Assembly (NCBI RefSeq): GCF_014190875.1
Contig: NZ_JACHVS010000002.1
Coordinates: 558,001 to 622,000, forward strand
Source of the DNA: Paeniglutamicibacter cryotolerans
GTDB taxonomy: Bacteria > Actinomycetota > Actinomycetes > Actinomycetales > Micrococcaceae
Direction of reading: 5' to 3'
Length of the DNA stretch: 64,000 nucleotides
Shown here piece by piece: positions 8,457-16,875 of the stretch (the first letter of the stretch is position 1; each line of letters starts with the position of its first letter). The translations under genes were made by a program, and so were the position numbers. Under the pieces are notes generated by a model, which did no database searches, had not been told where the DNA came from, and saw nothing but the letters and a program-made list of their open reading frames with translations.

Positions 8457-9412
8457 CTCACTGCCTCCGTGCGTAGTTTCGGATTGGTCATGATGCCCAC
8501 CAGGTCGGCGAGCAGGTTCACCACGATGTAGGCCGCGGCAATAAGGATCGACAGCGCCTGGACCACCTGCACGTCGCGGTTGGTCACCGCGTCGACCAGT
8601 GCCTGCCCCACGCCCGGGTAGCGGAAGAGGAACTCGATGACCACGACGCCGCCGGCCATCCAGGCCAGCTGCATCGCGATCACCTGGGCGACGGGGGCCA
8701 GCGCGTGCGGCACGGCATGCCGCATGATCACGTCGCGTTCGGGAACGCCCTTGAGCCGGGCCATTTCAACGAACCCGGAATCGAGCACCTCGATCATCGT
8801 GGCGCGCATCATCCGGGCGATGTACGGGGTGACCACCAGGGCCAGGGTGAGTGTTGGCAGGATCAGCTGGATCGGGTAGTTCCAAACGGCCTCTCCGGGA
8901 GGGGCCATGGTCACCGACGGCAGGATCTTGAAGACCGAGGTGGAAAGCAGCGTGATCAGTCCCAGGCCGATCACGAACTCCGGCAGCGAGGCGAGCACCA
9001 GCGAGAATCCGGTGGCGGCGTGGTCGAAGGCCTTTCCGCGCTTGAGCGCCGAGAACGTGCCGATGAGGATTCCCGCCGGGATGGTGATCAGTGCCGCCAG
9101 GCCCATGAGCACCAGCGAGGCCTGGATGCGATCGCCGAGCAGCTCGGACACCGGGCCGCCGGATGCCGCCGAGAAGCCGAGGTTCCCGGTGAGCAGGCCC
9201 CCGAGCCAGCTCAGGTAGCGCTGCCAGACCGGGTCGTTGAGGTTCATCTGTTCGCGCAGCGCGGCCAGCCGCTCGGGGGTGGCCTGCTGGCCCAGGATGG
9301 CCTGGGCCGGGTCCCCGGGAAGCAGCAGCGTGGCAACGAACACCAGTAGCGAGACGGCGAAGAGGATCACGAGGCTGACCAGCAGCCGTCGGACCAGCAG
9401 CTTGAGAATCAT
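8453..9412 (-). CDS. ABC transporter permease, DppB/OppB type
   Basis: The 319-residue membrane protein starts MILKLLVRRLLVSLVI, the usual DppB first membrane helix, followed by LLPGDPAQAILGQQATPE, the conserved periplasmic-side motif. The EAA-type loop is YIARMMRATMIEVLDSGFVE. I chose ATG 9412 because it overlaps the binding-protein stop as ATGA; a long upstream extension in the same frame is antisense-like and lies inside the binding-protein gene. Confidence 0.93.
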   Translation of the reverse strand: MILKLLVRRLLVSLVILFAVSLLVFVATLLLPGDPAQAILGQQATPERLAALREQMNLNDPVWQRYLSWLGGLLTGNLGFSAASGGPVSELLGDRIQASLVLMGLAALITIPAGILIGTFSALKRGKAFDHAATGFSLVLASLPEFVIGLGLITLLSTSVFKILPSVTMAPPGEAVWNYPIQLILPTLTLALVVTPYIARMMRATMIEVLDSGFVEMARLKGVPERDVIMRHAVPHALAPVAQVIAMQLAWMAGGVVVIEFLFRYPGVGQALVDAVTNRDVQVVQALSILIAAAYIVVNLLADLVGIMTNPKLRTEAVR

Positions 9413-11010
9413 GATGAAACTCCGATCCATGCGCGGCGGAACTCGAAGCCGGAAAGTGCAAGCCCGGTCTTGTTTGGGATCAGCCCCGCGACATAGCGCT
9501 GGTAGGCGTCCGCCTGGTTGGGATGGCCCCAGATGATGTAGCCACCGCGTTCGTATTCGATTTCCTGGGCCCTGGTGATCAGTGCATTGCGCTTGGCCTC
9601 GTCCACCGTGGTGGCGGCCTCCTTGACCAGCGCGGTGAACTCGGGGTCGTCCCAGTGCGTCTCGTTGAACGGGGAGGTCGGCAGCGAGGAGCTGTTGACC
9701 TGGGGGAGGAAGTTGCGGGTGTACCAGAAGTCCTGGGCAAAGGTCCAAGACAGGTAGTCGTCGCCGAAGAACGTGGTGGTGTCGACCCGGCGGATCTTGA
9801 CCCGGATCCCGGCCGCCGCCGCCTGCTGGGCGAAGACCTGGGCGGCTTCCACCGCACCGGCCTGGATCGGTGCGGTGACCAGTTCGATGTCCAGCCCCTT
9901 CGGGTAGCCGGCCTCGGCAAGCAGCGCCTTGGCCTGGGCGATGTCCTGGGTGCGCTGGGGCAGGTTCCTGGCAAAGCCGGGATCGAACGGGGCATAGAGG
10001 TCGTTGCCGATGGTGCCGTTGCCGCTGAGCACCTGTTCGATCATCTGTTCCCGGTCAACCGCCAGCCGGAACGCCTGGCGGACCCGCACGTCGTCGAACG
10101 GCTTCTGGTCCAGCCGCATGGTGAACGGCAGCCAGGCACCGGTTTCCGAGTTGAGGATGTCGATGCGCGGGTCGGCTGAAATCACCTCGAGCAGCGCCAG
10201 CGGGATCTGCCCGATGGCATCGACCTGGGTGGAAAGCAGCGCGTTGATCAACGCGTCGTCATCGGAGAAGTTCAGGATCACCAGCTCATCCAGGTGCGGT
10301 TCGTTCTCGCGCCAGTACTCCTCGTTGCGGGTGAACACCGACTGGCGCCCGGGGTCGAAGCCGGAGGCCTTGAACGGACCGGTGCCGATGGGCTTGCTGA
10401 CATCGAAGTCGGCCGGCACGATCCCCAGCGCGTACTGGCCCAGCGAGTCGTCGAACGTGGCGGTCGGCGTATTCAGGCGGAACTCCACCACCGAGTCGCT
10501 GATGATCGCCACTTCCTCGAGGATGCTCAGCGCCGCGGCACCGCTCTTGGGGTCATCCGGATTGGTGACCCGGGCGAACGTGGCAACCACGTCCTGGGCC
10601 GTGACCGGTCGCCCGTCGTGGAACTTCACCCCCGGCCGCAGCTCGACCTTCCAGTTCAAGGCCTTCGCATCCGGTGTGGCACTCAGGGCCAGCAGCGGGG
10701 TGAGCACGAAGTCCTCGTTGCGGTAGAGCAGGGACTCGTAGAGGTTCACCACCCGGGCGATGTCGGTGGTGCTGACCGGGCTGTGCGGGTCAAGCGAGTC
10801 GGCGGACCCGCCGCCGGCCAGCCCGACCCGCAGCGTCCCGCCGCGTGCCGGTGTTCCGGTGGGTGCGGCCAGCACCGCTGCTGCGGTGGAACCGCAGGCG
10901 CTGAGCAACAGGCCCATGCCCAGGGCCAGGGAGCCGCCCAGGATGGCGCGGCGGGACGGTGCTGGGCCTGCGCCCGGCGGGAAGTGCCATGGTGATCGAT
11001 CGGAGGTCAA
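9409..11010 (-). CDS. ABC transporter substrate-binding lipoprotein, family 5 (oligopeptide type)
   Basis: The 533-residue protein has a twin-arginine-like stretch (SRRAILGGSLALGMGLLLSAC) ending in a lipobox with Cys39, so it is probably exported and lipid-anchored. The mature part is a family 5 solute-binding protein: GGTLRVGLAGGG, the NLYESLLYRNEDF strand, LRPGVKFHDGRPVTAQDV and FKLAVD-like FRLAVDREQMI. These proteins bind peptides, nickel, opines or other small organic ligands. Sitting inside a carnitine-breakdown operon, its ligand may be carnitine, an acylcarnitine or a related quaternary amine; that is inference. Confidence 0.9.
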   Translation of the reverse strand: MTSDRSPWHFPPGAGPAPSRRAILGGSLALGMGLLLSACGSTAAAVLAAPTGTPARGGTLRVGLAGGGSADSLDPHSPVSTTDIARVVNLYESLLYRNEDFVLTPLLALSATPDAKALNWKVELRPGVKFHDGRPVTAQDVVATFARVTNPDDPKSGAAALSILEEVAIISDSVVEFRLNTPTATFDDSLGQYALGIVPADFDVSKPIGTGPFKASGFDPGRQSVFTRNEEYWRENEPHLDELVILNFSDDDALINALLSTQVDAIGQIPLALLEVISADPRIDILNSETGAWLPFTMRLDQKPFDDVRVRQAFRLAVDREQMIEQVLSGNGTIGNDLYAPFDPGFARNLPQRTQDIAQAKALLAEAGYPKGLDIELVTAPIQAGAVEAAQVFAQQAAAAGIRVKIRRVDTTTFFGDDYLSWTFAQDFWYTRNFLPQVNSSSLPTSPFNETHWDDPEFTALVKEAATTVDEAKRNALITRAQEIEYERGGYIIWGHPNQADAYQRYVAGLIPNKTGLALSGFEFRRAWIGVSS

Positions 11011-11056
11011 GGTCTGCTCGTTTCGTCGGTGGAACCGGATGTCCGTCAGATGGGTC

Positions 11057-11497
11057 TCACGCCGTGATGGATCGGCCGCTCCATTCGGGGATCTGCTGCC
11101 CGATGGCCGCGATGGCAGCCAACACGGGTTCGGGGAAGGGCGAGGTGGACCCCGATGCCGTATCCACGTGCAGGCCCAGGATCTCCTCGGTGGCGATCAA
11201 TGTCCCACCGGTACGCATTTCGTGTGCCAGATGCAGCTTCTTGGCCCCGGAGGACGCGATGGTGGTGGTGATTTCCAGGTCGTCGTCCAGCCCGGCCTCG
11301 AGCAGGTAGCGCACATGGGCCTCGACCGTGTAGAGCGAAGCGGCCTGGTTGTCCCGGTATGCCTCGTCCATGCCGAGGTGGTCCATGGCCGAGGTGGTGG
11401 CGAAGCCGAAGGCGAGCACGTAGAAGGCCTCCGACATGTGCCCGTTGTAATCGATCCACTCGGGCAGCACCCGGGCGGTGTAGGCGGGAAGGCTCAT
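11057..11497 (-). CDS. cdhB: hotdog thioesterase, probable betainyl-CoA thioesterase
   Basis: The 146-residue protein has a 4HBT-type hotdog fold: VLPEWIDYNGHMSEAFYVLAF carries the Asp-x-x-x-H-M active-site motif, and TVEAHVRYLLEAGLDDDL is the second conserved strand. In Pseudomonas CdhB splits betainyl-CoA, made from dehydrocarnitine, into glycine betaine and CoA. The identity here rests on its place directly after the carnitine dehydrogenase, whose stop it overlaps by 4 bases (ATGA). The gap to the next gene is 46 bases. Confidence 0.75.
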   Translation of the reverse strand: MSLPAYTARVLPEWIDYNGHMSEAFYVLAFGFATTSAMDHLGMDEAYRDNQAASLYTVEAHVRYLLEAGLDDDLEITTTIASSGAKKLHLAHEMRTGGTLIATEEILGLHVDTASGSTSPFPEPVLAAIAAIGQQIPEWSGRSITA

Positions 11498-12465
11498 GTC
11501 CCGGGTACCGCGACGGGGGACATGCTCGGTGCCAGGGCCCGGCGGATGGCGATGATGCCGGCGTCGCGTTCGGCGATCAGCTCGCTGAACAACCGGCCGT
11601 CGGCCTCGTCGTCGCAGCCGTCGATGACCCGCTGGCGCAGTTCGGGGGTCAGCTCCGGTGCGGTGAGGCGGGTCCAGGGGGATTTGAGCGAGGGGCCGAA
11701 ATGATCGAGCATGTGGGCCATGCCGCCCTCGCCGCCGGCCAAGTGGAAGGTCAGCATCGGGCCTTGGACCGGCCAGCGCAGACCCGGACCTTCGGTAATG
11801 GCGAGGTCGATCTGCTCGACTGTCGCCTCGCCGTTGTCCACCATGTGCAGCGCCTCGCGCCACAGTGCCTCCTGCAGCCGGTTGGCGATGAATCCGGGGA
11901 TCTCGCGGTCCATGGAGATGACCGACTTGCCGATGTATTCATACCAGCCGGCGGCCCATGCCGTGGCGTCCGGTTCGGTGGCTTCGCCGCCCACGACCTC
12001 CACCAGCGGGATCAGGTACGGCGGGTTGAAGGGGTGCCCGACGACCAGTCGGGAGGCGTCGACGGCGGTGGTCGCCATGTCGCTCATCGCATAGCCTGAG
12101 GTCGAGGAGCCGATGACCACATCGGGGCCGGTGGCGCCGGCGAGCCGGGCGAGCAGGTCCTGCTTCAGTTCGAGGACTTCTGGCGCGCTTTCCTGGATGA
12201 ACCCGGCACCCCTGAGCGCTTCGGCCAGGTCGGTGTGGACGGTGAAGTCATCAGGTGAGGCGCCGTCGGACAGTCCCAGTTCGGTCAGCGCCGGCCATGC
12301 CGCGTCGATGAGCCGGCGCAGCTTCTGACCGGCGTCCGGGGACGGGTCCCAGACCCGGACACTCAGGCCACGGGAGAGGAAGTAGGCGGCCCAGCCGCCA
12401 CCGATGGTGCCGGCGCCGATGCAGGCGACGGTGGTGATGTCCTGGTATTCAGGGAAGTTCCCCAT
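11494..12465 (-). CDS. cdhA: L-carnitine dehydrogenase (3-hydroxyacyl-CoA dehydrogenase family)
   Basis: The 323-residue cytoplasmic enzyme has a Rossmann NAD site at the start (GAGTIGGGWAAYFLSRG), the SSTSGY loop, and HPFNPPYLIPLVEVVGG holding the catalytic histidine and substrate loop, followed by GFIANRLQEALWREALHMV. This set of motifs fits L-carnitine 3-dehydrogenase (carnitine to 3-dehydrocarnitine) better than a fatty-acid enzyme, and the neighbours, a beta-keto acid cleavage enzyme and a thioesterase, agree. It starts 3 bases after the upstream stop. Confidence 0.82.
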   Translation of the reverse strand: MGNFPEYQDITTVACIGAGTIGGGWAAYFLSRGLSVRVWDPSPDAGQKLRRLIDAAWPALTELGLSDGASPDDFTVHTDLAEALRGAGFIQESAPEVLELKQDLLARLAGATGPDVVIGSSTSGYAMSDMATTAVDASRLVVGHPFNPPYLIPLVEVVGGEATEPDATAWAAGWYEYIGKSVISMDREIPGFIANRLQEALWREALHMVDNGEATVEQIDLAITEGPGLRWPVQGPMLTFHLAGGEGGMAHMLDHFGPSLKSPWTRLTAPELTPELRQRVIDGCDDEADGRLFSELIAERDAGIIAIRRALAPSMSPVAVPGT

Positions 12466-12468
12466 GGT

Positions 12469-13356
12469 TCAGTTCCCCTGTCCGAGGTTCAGGATTTCGC
12501 GGGCTTCGTCCGGTGTTGCAACTGATGAGCCCATCGACTCGACGATCGTGATGGCGCGTTCGGTCAGCTGGACGTTGGTGGCCAAGACACCCTTTGACAA
12601 GTAGAGGTTGTCCTCGAGCCCGACGCGCACGTGCCCGCCGAGCGCCACCGACTGGGCTACCCACGGCATCTGGTTGCGTCCGATGGCGAACGAGGTCCAC
12701 TGCGCGCCATCGGGCAGCATGTTCACCATGGCCTGGAGGAGGCCCGGATTTGCCGGTGCGCCGTAGGGGATGCCCATGCAGATCTGGTAGAGCGGCGGGG
12801 GTGCCAGCAGGCCCTCGGCGACCATGACGTTGGCGAACCAGAGGTTACCGGTGTCGAAGACTTCCATTTCGGGTTTCACGCCCAGTTCCCGGATCCGGGC
12901 GGCGCCCTCGCGCAGCATGTCGGGGGTGCTGACGTAGAGCTGCGAGCCCTCGCCGAAGTTCAGCGAGCCGCAGTCGATGGTGCAGATTTCCGGGCGCAGT
13001 TCCTCCACGTGGGCCAGGCGCTCCAGCCCGGAGACAAGGTCCGTGCCGGGCAGCTGGACTGTGGGGTTCGAAGGGTCGATGAACAGGTCACCGCCCATCC
13101 CGGCGGTCAGGTTGATGACCGGATCCACGTCGGATGCCTTGATCTGGCGAACCACCTCGCGGTACAGCGCAACGTCGCGGGAGCCCTGCCCGGTGGCCAC
13201 GTCGCGGACGTGGATGTGGACCACCGATGCGCCGGCGCGGGCCGCGGCGATGGCATCGGCTGCAATCTGGTCGGGGGTGACCGGGACGTTGCCGCTCTTG
13301 CCGGTGGTGTCCCCGGCGCCGGTCAGGGCGCAGGTGACAATGACCTTACGACTCAT
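12469..13356 (-). CDS. cdhC: 3-dehydrocarnitine cleavage enzyme (BKACE, DUF849 family)
   Basis: The 295-residue protein is a beta-keto acid cleavage enzyme: [20 protein letters not shown] at the N-terminus, the zinc-binding VVHIHVRD, and the later INLTAGMGG and [12 protein letters not shown] motifs. BKACE enzymes transfer the acetyl end of a beta-keto acid to acetyl-CoA; with dehydrocarnitine they give acetoacetate and betainyl-CoA. Operon order (cdhC, cdhA, cdhB) matches that known from Pseudomonas. Its ATG overlaps the regulator stop by 4 bases. Confidence 0.85.
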   Translation of the reverse strand: MSRKVIVTCALTGAGDTTGKSGNVPVTPDQIAADAIAAARAGASVVHIHVRDVATGQGSRDVALYREVVRQIKASDVDPVINLTAGMGGDLFIDPSNPTVQLPGTDLVSGLERLAHVEELRPEICTIDCGSLNFGEGSQLYVSTPDMLREGAARIRELGVKPEMEVFDTGNLWFANVMVAEGLLAPPPLYQICMGIPYGAPANPGLLQAMVNMLPDGAQWTSFAIGRNQMPWVAQSVALGGHVRVGLEDNLYLSKGVLATNVQLTERAITIVESMGSSVATPDEAREILNLGQGN

Positions 13357-14231
13357 GCTGTTGCTCCTTTGTGAGTGATGATCGTTCTGTCGATGAAGGC
13401 ACTAATGTTTGCGAACATTTGAGTTGAAGTCAGGATTCCGGTGAGCACCTTGATGCCCATGCCATCGACCATGGCAGTGAGTTCTGCGGTGAGTGTGGCT
13501 GCATCCACCGCCACGAAGTGGCCACTGGCCTGCCCGGCCTCGATGACGTCGTGGACGGTGGAGGTCCAGCGCCCGTATCCGGGGGAGTGGGTATCCAGGC
13601 CGGTCTCGTTCACGGCGAGCTTGGTCCAGGTCTGCAGCCAGATCGACCATTCGGCGCGACCCTCGGAGCCTGTGGGCAGCTGTAGTTCAATGAGCCGCTT
13701 GAGCTTGGCCGCAGGGTCGGTGATCGGCTGTAGTTCGGCGATCTGGCGGTCGTAGGCAAGTTTCACCGAGTAACGCAGCGTCTCTGTGAAGAGCGCCTGC
13801 TTGTTCGGGAAGTAGTAATGGACGGTGGGCGTACTGATGCCGATCGATGCGGCGATGTCGGCCATCCTGACCGCGGTGAAGCCGCGCTCGGAGAAGAGCC
13901 ACCAGGCATGTTCGGTGATGCTTCTGCGGCGCTGGGCATGCTTGTCATCCTCGCTGTGGTGTTGCGGGAGGATGCCCTGCGGCGGAATGCTCGAGGGGCC
14001 CGGCGCCGAATCGGAACCGGTGATGAGCCAGTTGGCAGTCACCCCGGTCACCGTCGCCAGCAGGACGATTTCCTCGGCGGTGATCTTCCGGGTTCCGGTC
14101 AGCGATTTGGACAGCTTCGTTTCCTCGACGCCGATCCGGCGCGAGATCTCGCGCTGGGCCAGGCCCGAGGTGCGGATTGCCTCGCGGACCCGCCCCGCCA
14201 ATTCATTGTGTCCCGCATCACTTTGCAGCAT
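13353..14231 (-). CDS. double-HTH regulator: Xre domain fused to a TetR domain
   Basis: The 292-residue protein has an Xre/Cro-type helix-turn-helix at residues 9-65 ([20 protein letters not shown] is the recognition part). After a Pro/His-rich linker comes a full TetR regulator from about residue 95: [20 protein letters not shown], then [17 protein letters not shown] as recognition helix, and a TetR ligand domain to the end. It is the first gene of the carnitine operon, so it probably senses a pathway compound and controls the operon and itself. The start ATG is at 14231. The open question is whether both DNA-binding parts are used. Confidence 0.85.
   Translation of the reverse strand: MLQSDAGHNELAGRVREAIRTSGLAQREISRRIGVEETKLSKSLTGTRKITAEEIVLLATVTGVTANWLITGSDSAPGPSSIPPQGILPQHHSEDDKHAQRRRSITEHAWWLFSERGFTAVRMADIAASIGISTPTVHYYFPNKQALFTETLRYSVKLAYDRQIAELQPITDPAAKLKRLIELQLPTGSEGRAEWSIWLQTWTKLAVNETGLDTHSPGYGRWTSTVHDVIEAGQASGHFVAVDAATLTAELTAMVDGMGIKVLTGILTSTQMFANISAFIDRTIITHKGATA
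13405..13420. promoter_or_regulatory. candidate operator inside the regulator's 3' end, ahead of cdhC
   Basis: AATGTT and AACATT are separated by four bases (the 16-bp palindrome occupies about 13404-13419). It contains ATGTTTGCGA, a 10-mer also found in the promoter region of the regulator. It lies about 50 bases before the cdhC start. It also encodes residues of the regulator, so it may be coincidence. Confidence 0.35.
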
Positions 14232-14248
14232 GAGGCCACGCTACGGGC

Positions 14249-14270
14249 ATGTTTGCGATTTTGGCAAGCA
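14249..14270 (-). promoter_or_regulatory. promoter and candidate operator of the carnitine operon
   Basis: TGTTTGC and GCAAGCA form an imperfect inverted repeat with a 7-base spacer, overlapping a possible -35 (TTGCCA on the minus strand, about 14260-14265); TAGCGT, 18 bases on, could be the -10. The half ATGTTTGCGA recurs at 13405-13414. It sits 18 to 39 bases before the regulator's start codon. Confidence 0.45.
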
Positions 14271-14281
14271 TTTTTATCGTG

Positions 14282-14942
14282 ACTCAGAAATGAGTTGCGA
14301 TTATGTGAGCTAATGTGATCCACGCAGCCGATGCCCGATGACGCGCCCTGCGCTCGCATCTGCACAGGCCTGGCTCCCGTCGCCTTGCCGCCCGTAGGTG
14401 GCCGAAAAACCCCGGAAACCAGAGGTTTTTGAAGCATTGTTTTGACGGGGCTTGAGCCCGGAACCCGAAGGCGACCTGCAGCTGGAAATGGCCCGGAGCT
14501 GAACCGCGCCGGGGTGGAAACCATCGGTCAGGGGACCGGGGCCAGGTGCGTGTCGCAAACCTCGGCGCATTCCGGCAAAACCGGCCGGTAGATCCATCCC
14601 AGGGGGAAGCAGGGTTTCGGCGCCGGGGTCCGCCGGATGAAAAACCCGGCGGGCACCGCAAGCGTTGTGTTCCGAAGCCAAGTATTCCGTGGCGTTGTTC
14701 CGTATTTTGGAATCCTTGGCTCCCTGCAGACCCGGAAATCAATTGGCCATGCCATGACGCCCTGGGACCTTAAGGTCGCCGACCGCGTGGAGGATGCGGT
14801 CCCGGGATATGAATCCGGTCCCTGTTTCCTGGCTTGCTGCACCCCGCATCGAACAGGGGGCAGTGGGCGCTACAACAGGCCACGGCATTGCGTGAGCTGA
14901 CGCGCTGCGCATCCTGGATCCGGCCCGGCGGGTAAACTTCGC
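14282..14942. other. 660-base stretch without a recognisable gene
   Basis: Frames are short on both strands and I recognise no domain in them. The GC content is a little lower than in the flanking genes. I see no IS ends or RNA genes. Confidence 0.6.
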
Positions 14943-14965
14943 ATGATGAAGGATTTGGAAAAGAA

Positions 14966-15784
14966 TTGATCGGGATCACAACGAGGACCTCCCCACTGGA
15001 ATCGCAGCTGAGCGCATCGCACGACGCGTTTGTGGCCGGGCGCCCGCTGGACGCCGATGAGGACGTGCACATGCTCCCGGACATTGTCGACCACGTCATT
15101 GAACGATGCAGCAACCGGGGGGACCTGGTATTCGATCCCTTCGCAGGTTTTGGCACCACCGTCGTGCGGGCCCTGGCCCTGGGGCGCGAAGCGCTCTGCA
15201 TTGAACTGCTGCCCGAACGCGTGGACTACCTGAGCAAGCGGGTGCCCGGCGCACGCGTGATCGAGGGCGATGCCAGGGAGCTGCTCAGGATCATCCGCAA
15301 TATCGAACCGCCCCAACCCGATGCCAGCATCGACCTCATCCTGACCTCTCCGCCCTACATGACCGCCGAGCATCACGAGGCCGACCCCCTCACCGCCTAC
15401 GAGGAAGACAACGGAGACTACGCCCGCTATCTGGAGGAGCTCGGACTTGTTGCCGCCCAGTGCGCCCGGGCGATCGTGCCCGGCGGCTTCGTGGTGTGGA
15501 ACCTGGCAGATATCCACCACATGGGCAGCACCACCCACTTGATCCGCGATTGCACGCGCGTGCTCGCCCAATACCTCACCCCCGTGGGGCTCACCGAGAT
15601 CGTGTGGGACCGTTACCCCCACGATCTGGTGGCCGACGCCTTGCTGGTGTTCCGGCGGACCCCGCTTGGCGGAACGGGTAGGCCAGCGGGACCGAACTTC
15701 CCCGGTCAGCGGCGGGCGCGGCGGCCGAGTACGAGTCCGAGGGTGAACGCCAAGGCGAGCAGCCCGGCGCCGATGATCAGATAG
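14966..15784 (+). CDS. orphan DNA methyltransferase (DPPY/SPPY type)
   Basis: The protein of 272 residues or so has DLVFDPFAGFGTTVVRALALG as the S-adenosylmethionine loop, VIEGDARELL, and TSPPYMTAEHH as the catalytic motif, followed by GGFVVWNLADIHHMG. The order (SAM motif, then SPPY) fits beta-class amino-methyltransferases for N4-cytosine or N6-adenine, or the related TRM11-like group. An in-frame stop at 14933 leaves only a TTG start (14966), preceded by GGAAAAG. No restriction gene is nearby. The last 26 residues are read through the opposite-strand membrane gene and lack conservation signs, so the original end may lie nearer 15690. Confidence 0.75.
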   Translation: MIGITTRTSPLESQLSASHDAFVAGRPLDADEDVHMLPDIVDHVIERCSNRGDLVFDPFAGFGTTVVRALALGREALCIELLPERVDYLSKRVPGARVIEGDARELLRIIRNIEPPQPDASIDLILTSPPYMTAEHHEADPLTAYEEDNGDYARYLEELGLVAAQCARAIVPGGFVVWNLADIHHMGSTTHLIRDCTRVLAQYLTPVGLTEIVWDRYPHDLVADALLVFRRTPLGGTGRPAGPNFPGQRRARRPSTSPRVNAKASSPAPMIR

Positions 15785-16011
15785 CCCGTGATCTGTGGGC
15801 CGGTGACAAACGTGGATCCCACCAGCTGGTCCAGCCCGGATTCGCCGAGGGGAGCATACCCGAACCAGCCAAAGTCCTCTGCGGGTTGCACCAAGGCCAA
15901 CGTGATCACCCCTGCCACCACCAGGATCGCGGCAATGCCGCACCCGACCGGGGCAGCCAGGGGTCGGGTGCGCCGTGGCGAAGCCCCGGCGTTCGAAAAG
16001 TCATTGGTCAT
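15706..16011 (-). CDS. small membrane protein, two TM segments
   Basis: The 101-residue protein has a membrane helix at about residues 21-43 and another at about 72-94, and a basic C-terminus (GRRARR). AAGGATGG lies just upstream of the ATG at 16011, a good binding site. Its 3' end overlaps the methyltransferase's 3' end on the other strand by 79 bases. I do not recognise the family and no function is inferred. Confidence 0.65.
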   Translation of the reverse strand: MTNDFSNAGASPRRTRPLAAPVGCGIAAILVVAGVITLALVQPAEDFGWFGYAPLGESGLDQLVGSTFVTGPQITGYLIIGAGLLALAFTLGLVLGRRARR

Positions 16012-16159
16012 GGTCCCATCCTTGCAGGTCACACCCGCAGGCCCTCGAATGTGAAGAGCCTGGCCCCGGCCCATCCCGAGTTCGGGTCGGGCCGGGCATC
16101 CGGCCTGGGCCCCGGATCTCTTATGCTGGTGAGTCGGACCGATCGGTGAGGAGTACTCG

Positions 16160-16812
16160 ATGGCATTTTCAGGACAAGAACGTTTGTGGGCACTCGCGCA
16201 CGCCGAGCGCGAGGCCTTGGCCCGGGATCTTTCCGGCCTCACGGCCGGTCAATGGAACCACGGCACCCTGTGTGGGCGCTGGAGTGTCCAAGACGTCGTG
16301 GCCCACCTGACGGCGGCGGCCAGCCTGAACCAGTGGCAGTGAATGCGAAGCATGCTTGGCGCCGGTTTCCGATCCGATGTGCATAACCTGCGCAGGCTCA
16401 CCGAGCATCGGGGCGACACTCCCGCCGAGACCCTGGCGCGGTTCCGCGCCATCATCAACAGCACCACGGCGCCCTCTTCGCATACCCCGGCCTACCTGGG
16501 CGAGGCCCTGGTCCATGCCCAGGACATCCGCAGGCCACTGGGCCTACCCCGGACGCCCGGCGTCGAGGCATTGACTCCCGTGGCCGAATTCTTCGCTGGC
16601 AGGGACTTCGCCGTTCCCGGCCGCACCCGGGCCAAGGGTCTGCGCTTGAGTGCCACCGACGGGCCGTTCGCCGCCGGCACCGGGCCCTGGTTGAAGGAGC
16701 GGCCCTCGCCCTCGTGATGACCATGACCGGCCGGAATGCCTGCATCGGAGACCTCCAGCGCCCCGGGCTCGAGCTGCTGCTCCGCCGCCGCCTTGAAGCT
16801 ATCGAAGGTTAA
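16160..16812 (+). pseudogene. DinB/maleylpyruvate isomerase-like protein (TIGR03083 type), broken twice
   Basis: The reading frame starts MAFSGQERLWALAHAERE and continues with CGRWSVQDVVAHLTAAAS, the DinB-like four-helix motif. It stops at TGA 16340-16342, within QWQ-stop-MRSM where a tryptophan (TGG) would fit. It resumes in the same frame to about 16690, then needs one extra base to continue as VEGAALALVMTMTGRN through LLLRRRLEAIEG and a TAA at 16810. One nonsense and one single-base deletion mark it as decayed. Family members are metal-dependent, mycothiol-linked isomerases or transferases. Unless both lesions are sequencing errors the gene is dead. Confidence 0.8.
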
Positions 16813-16814
16813 CG

Positions 16815-16852
16815 CAGGCTGGGACGGATTCCATGGAATCCGTCCCAGCCTG
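16815..16852. terminator. 38-bp perfect palindrome, bidirectional terminator
   Basis: CAGGCTGGGACGGATTCCA is followed directly by its exact complement, giving 19-bp arms with no spacer. It lies between the converging DinB-like pseudogene and the metallo-hydrolase gene. It is the strongest hairpin in this part of the window. Confidence 0.8.
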
Positions 16853-16875
16853 TTGTCATGTCCTACCGTGGGGTG

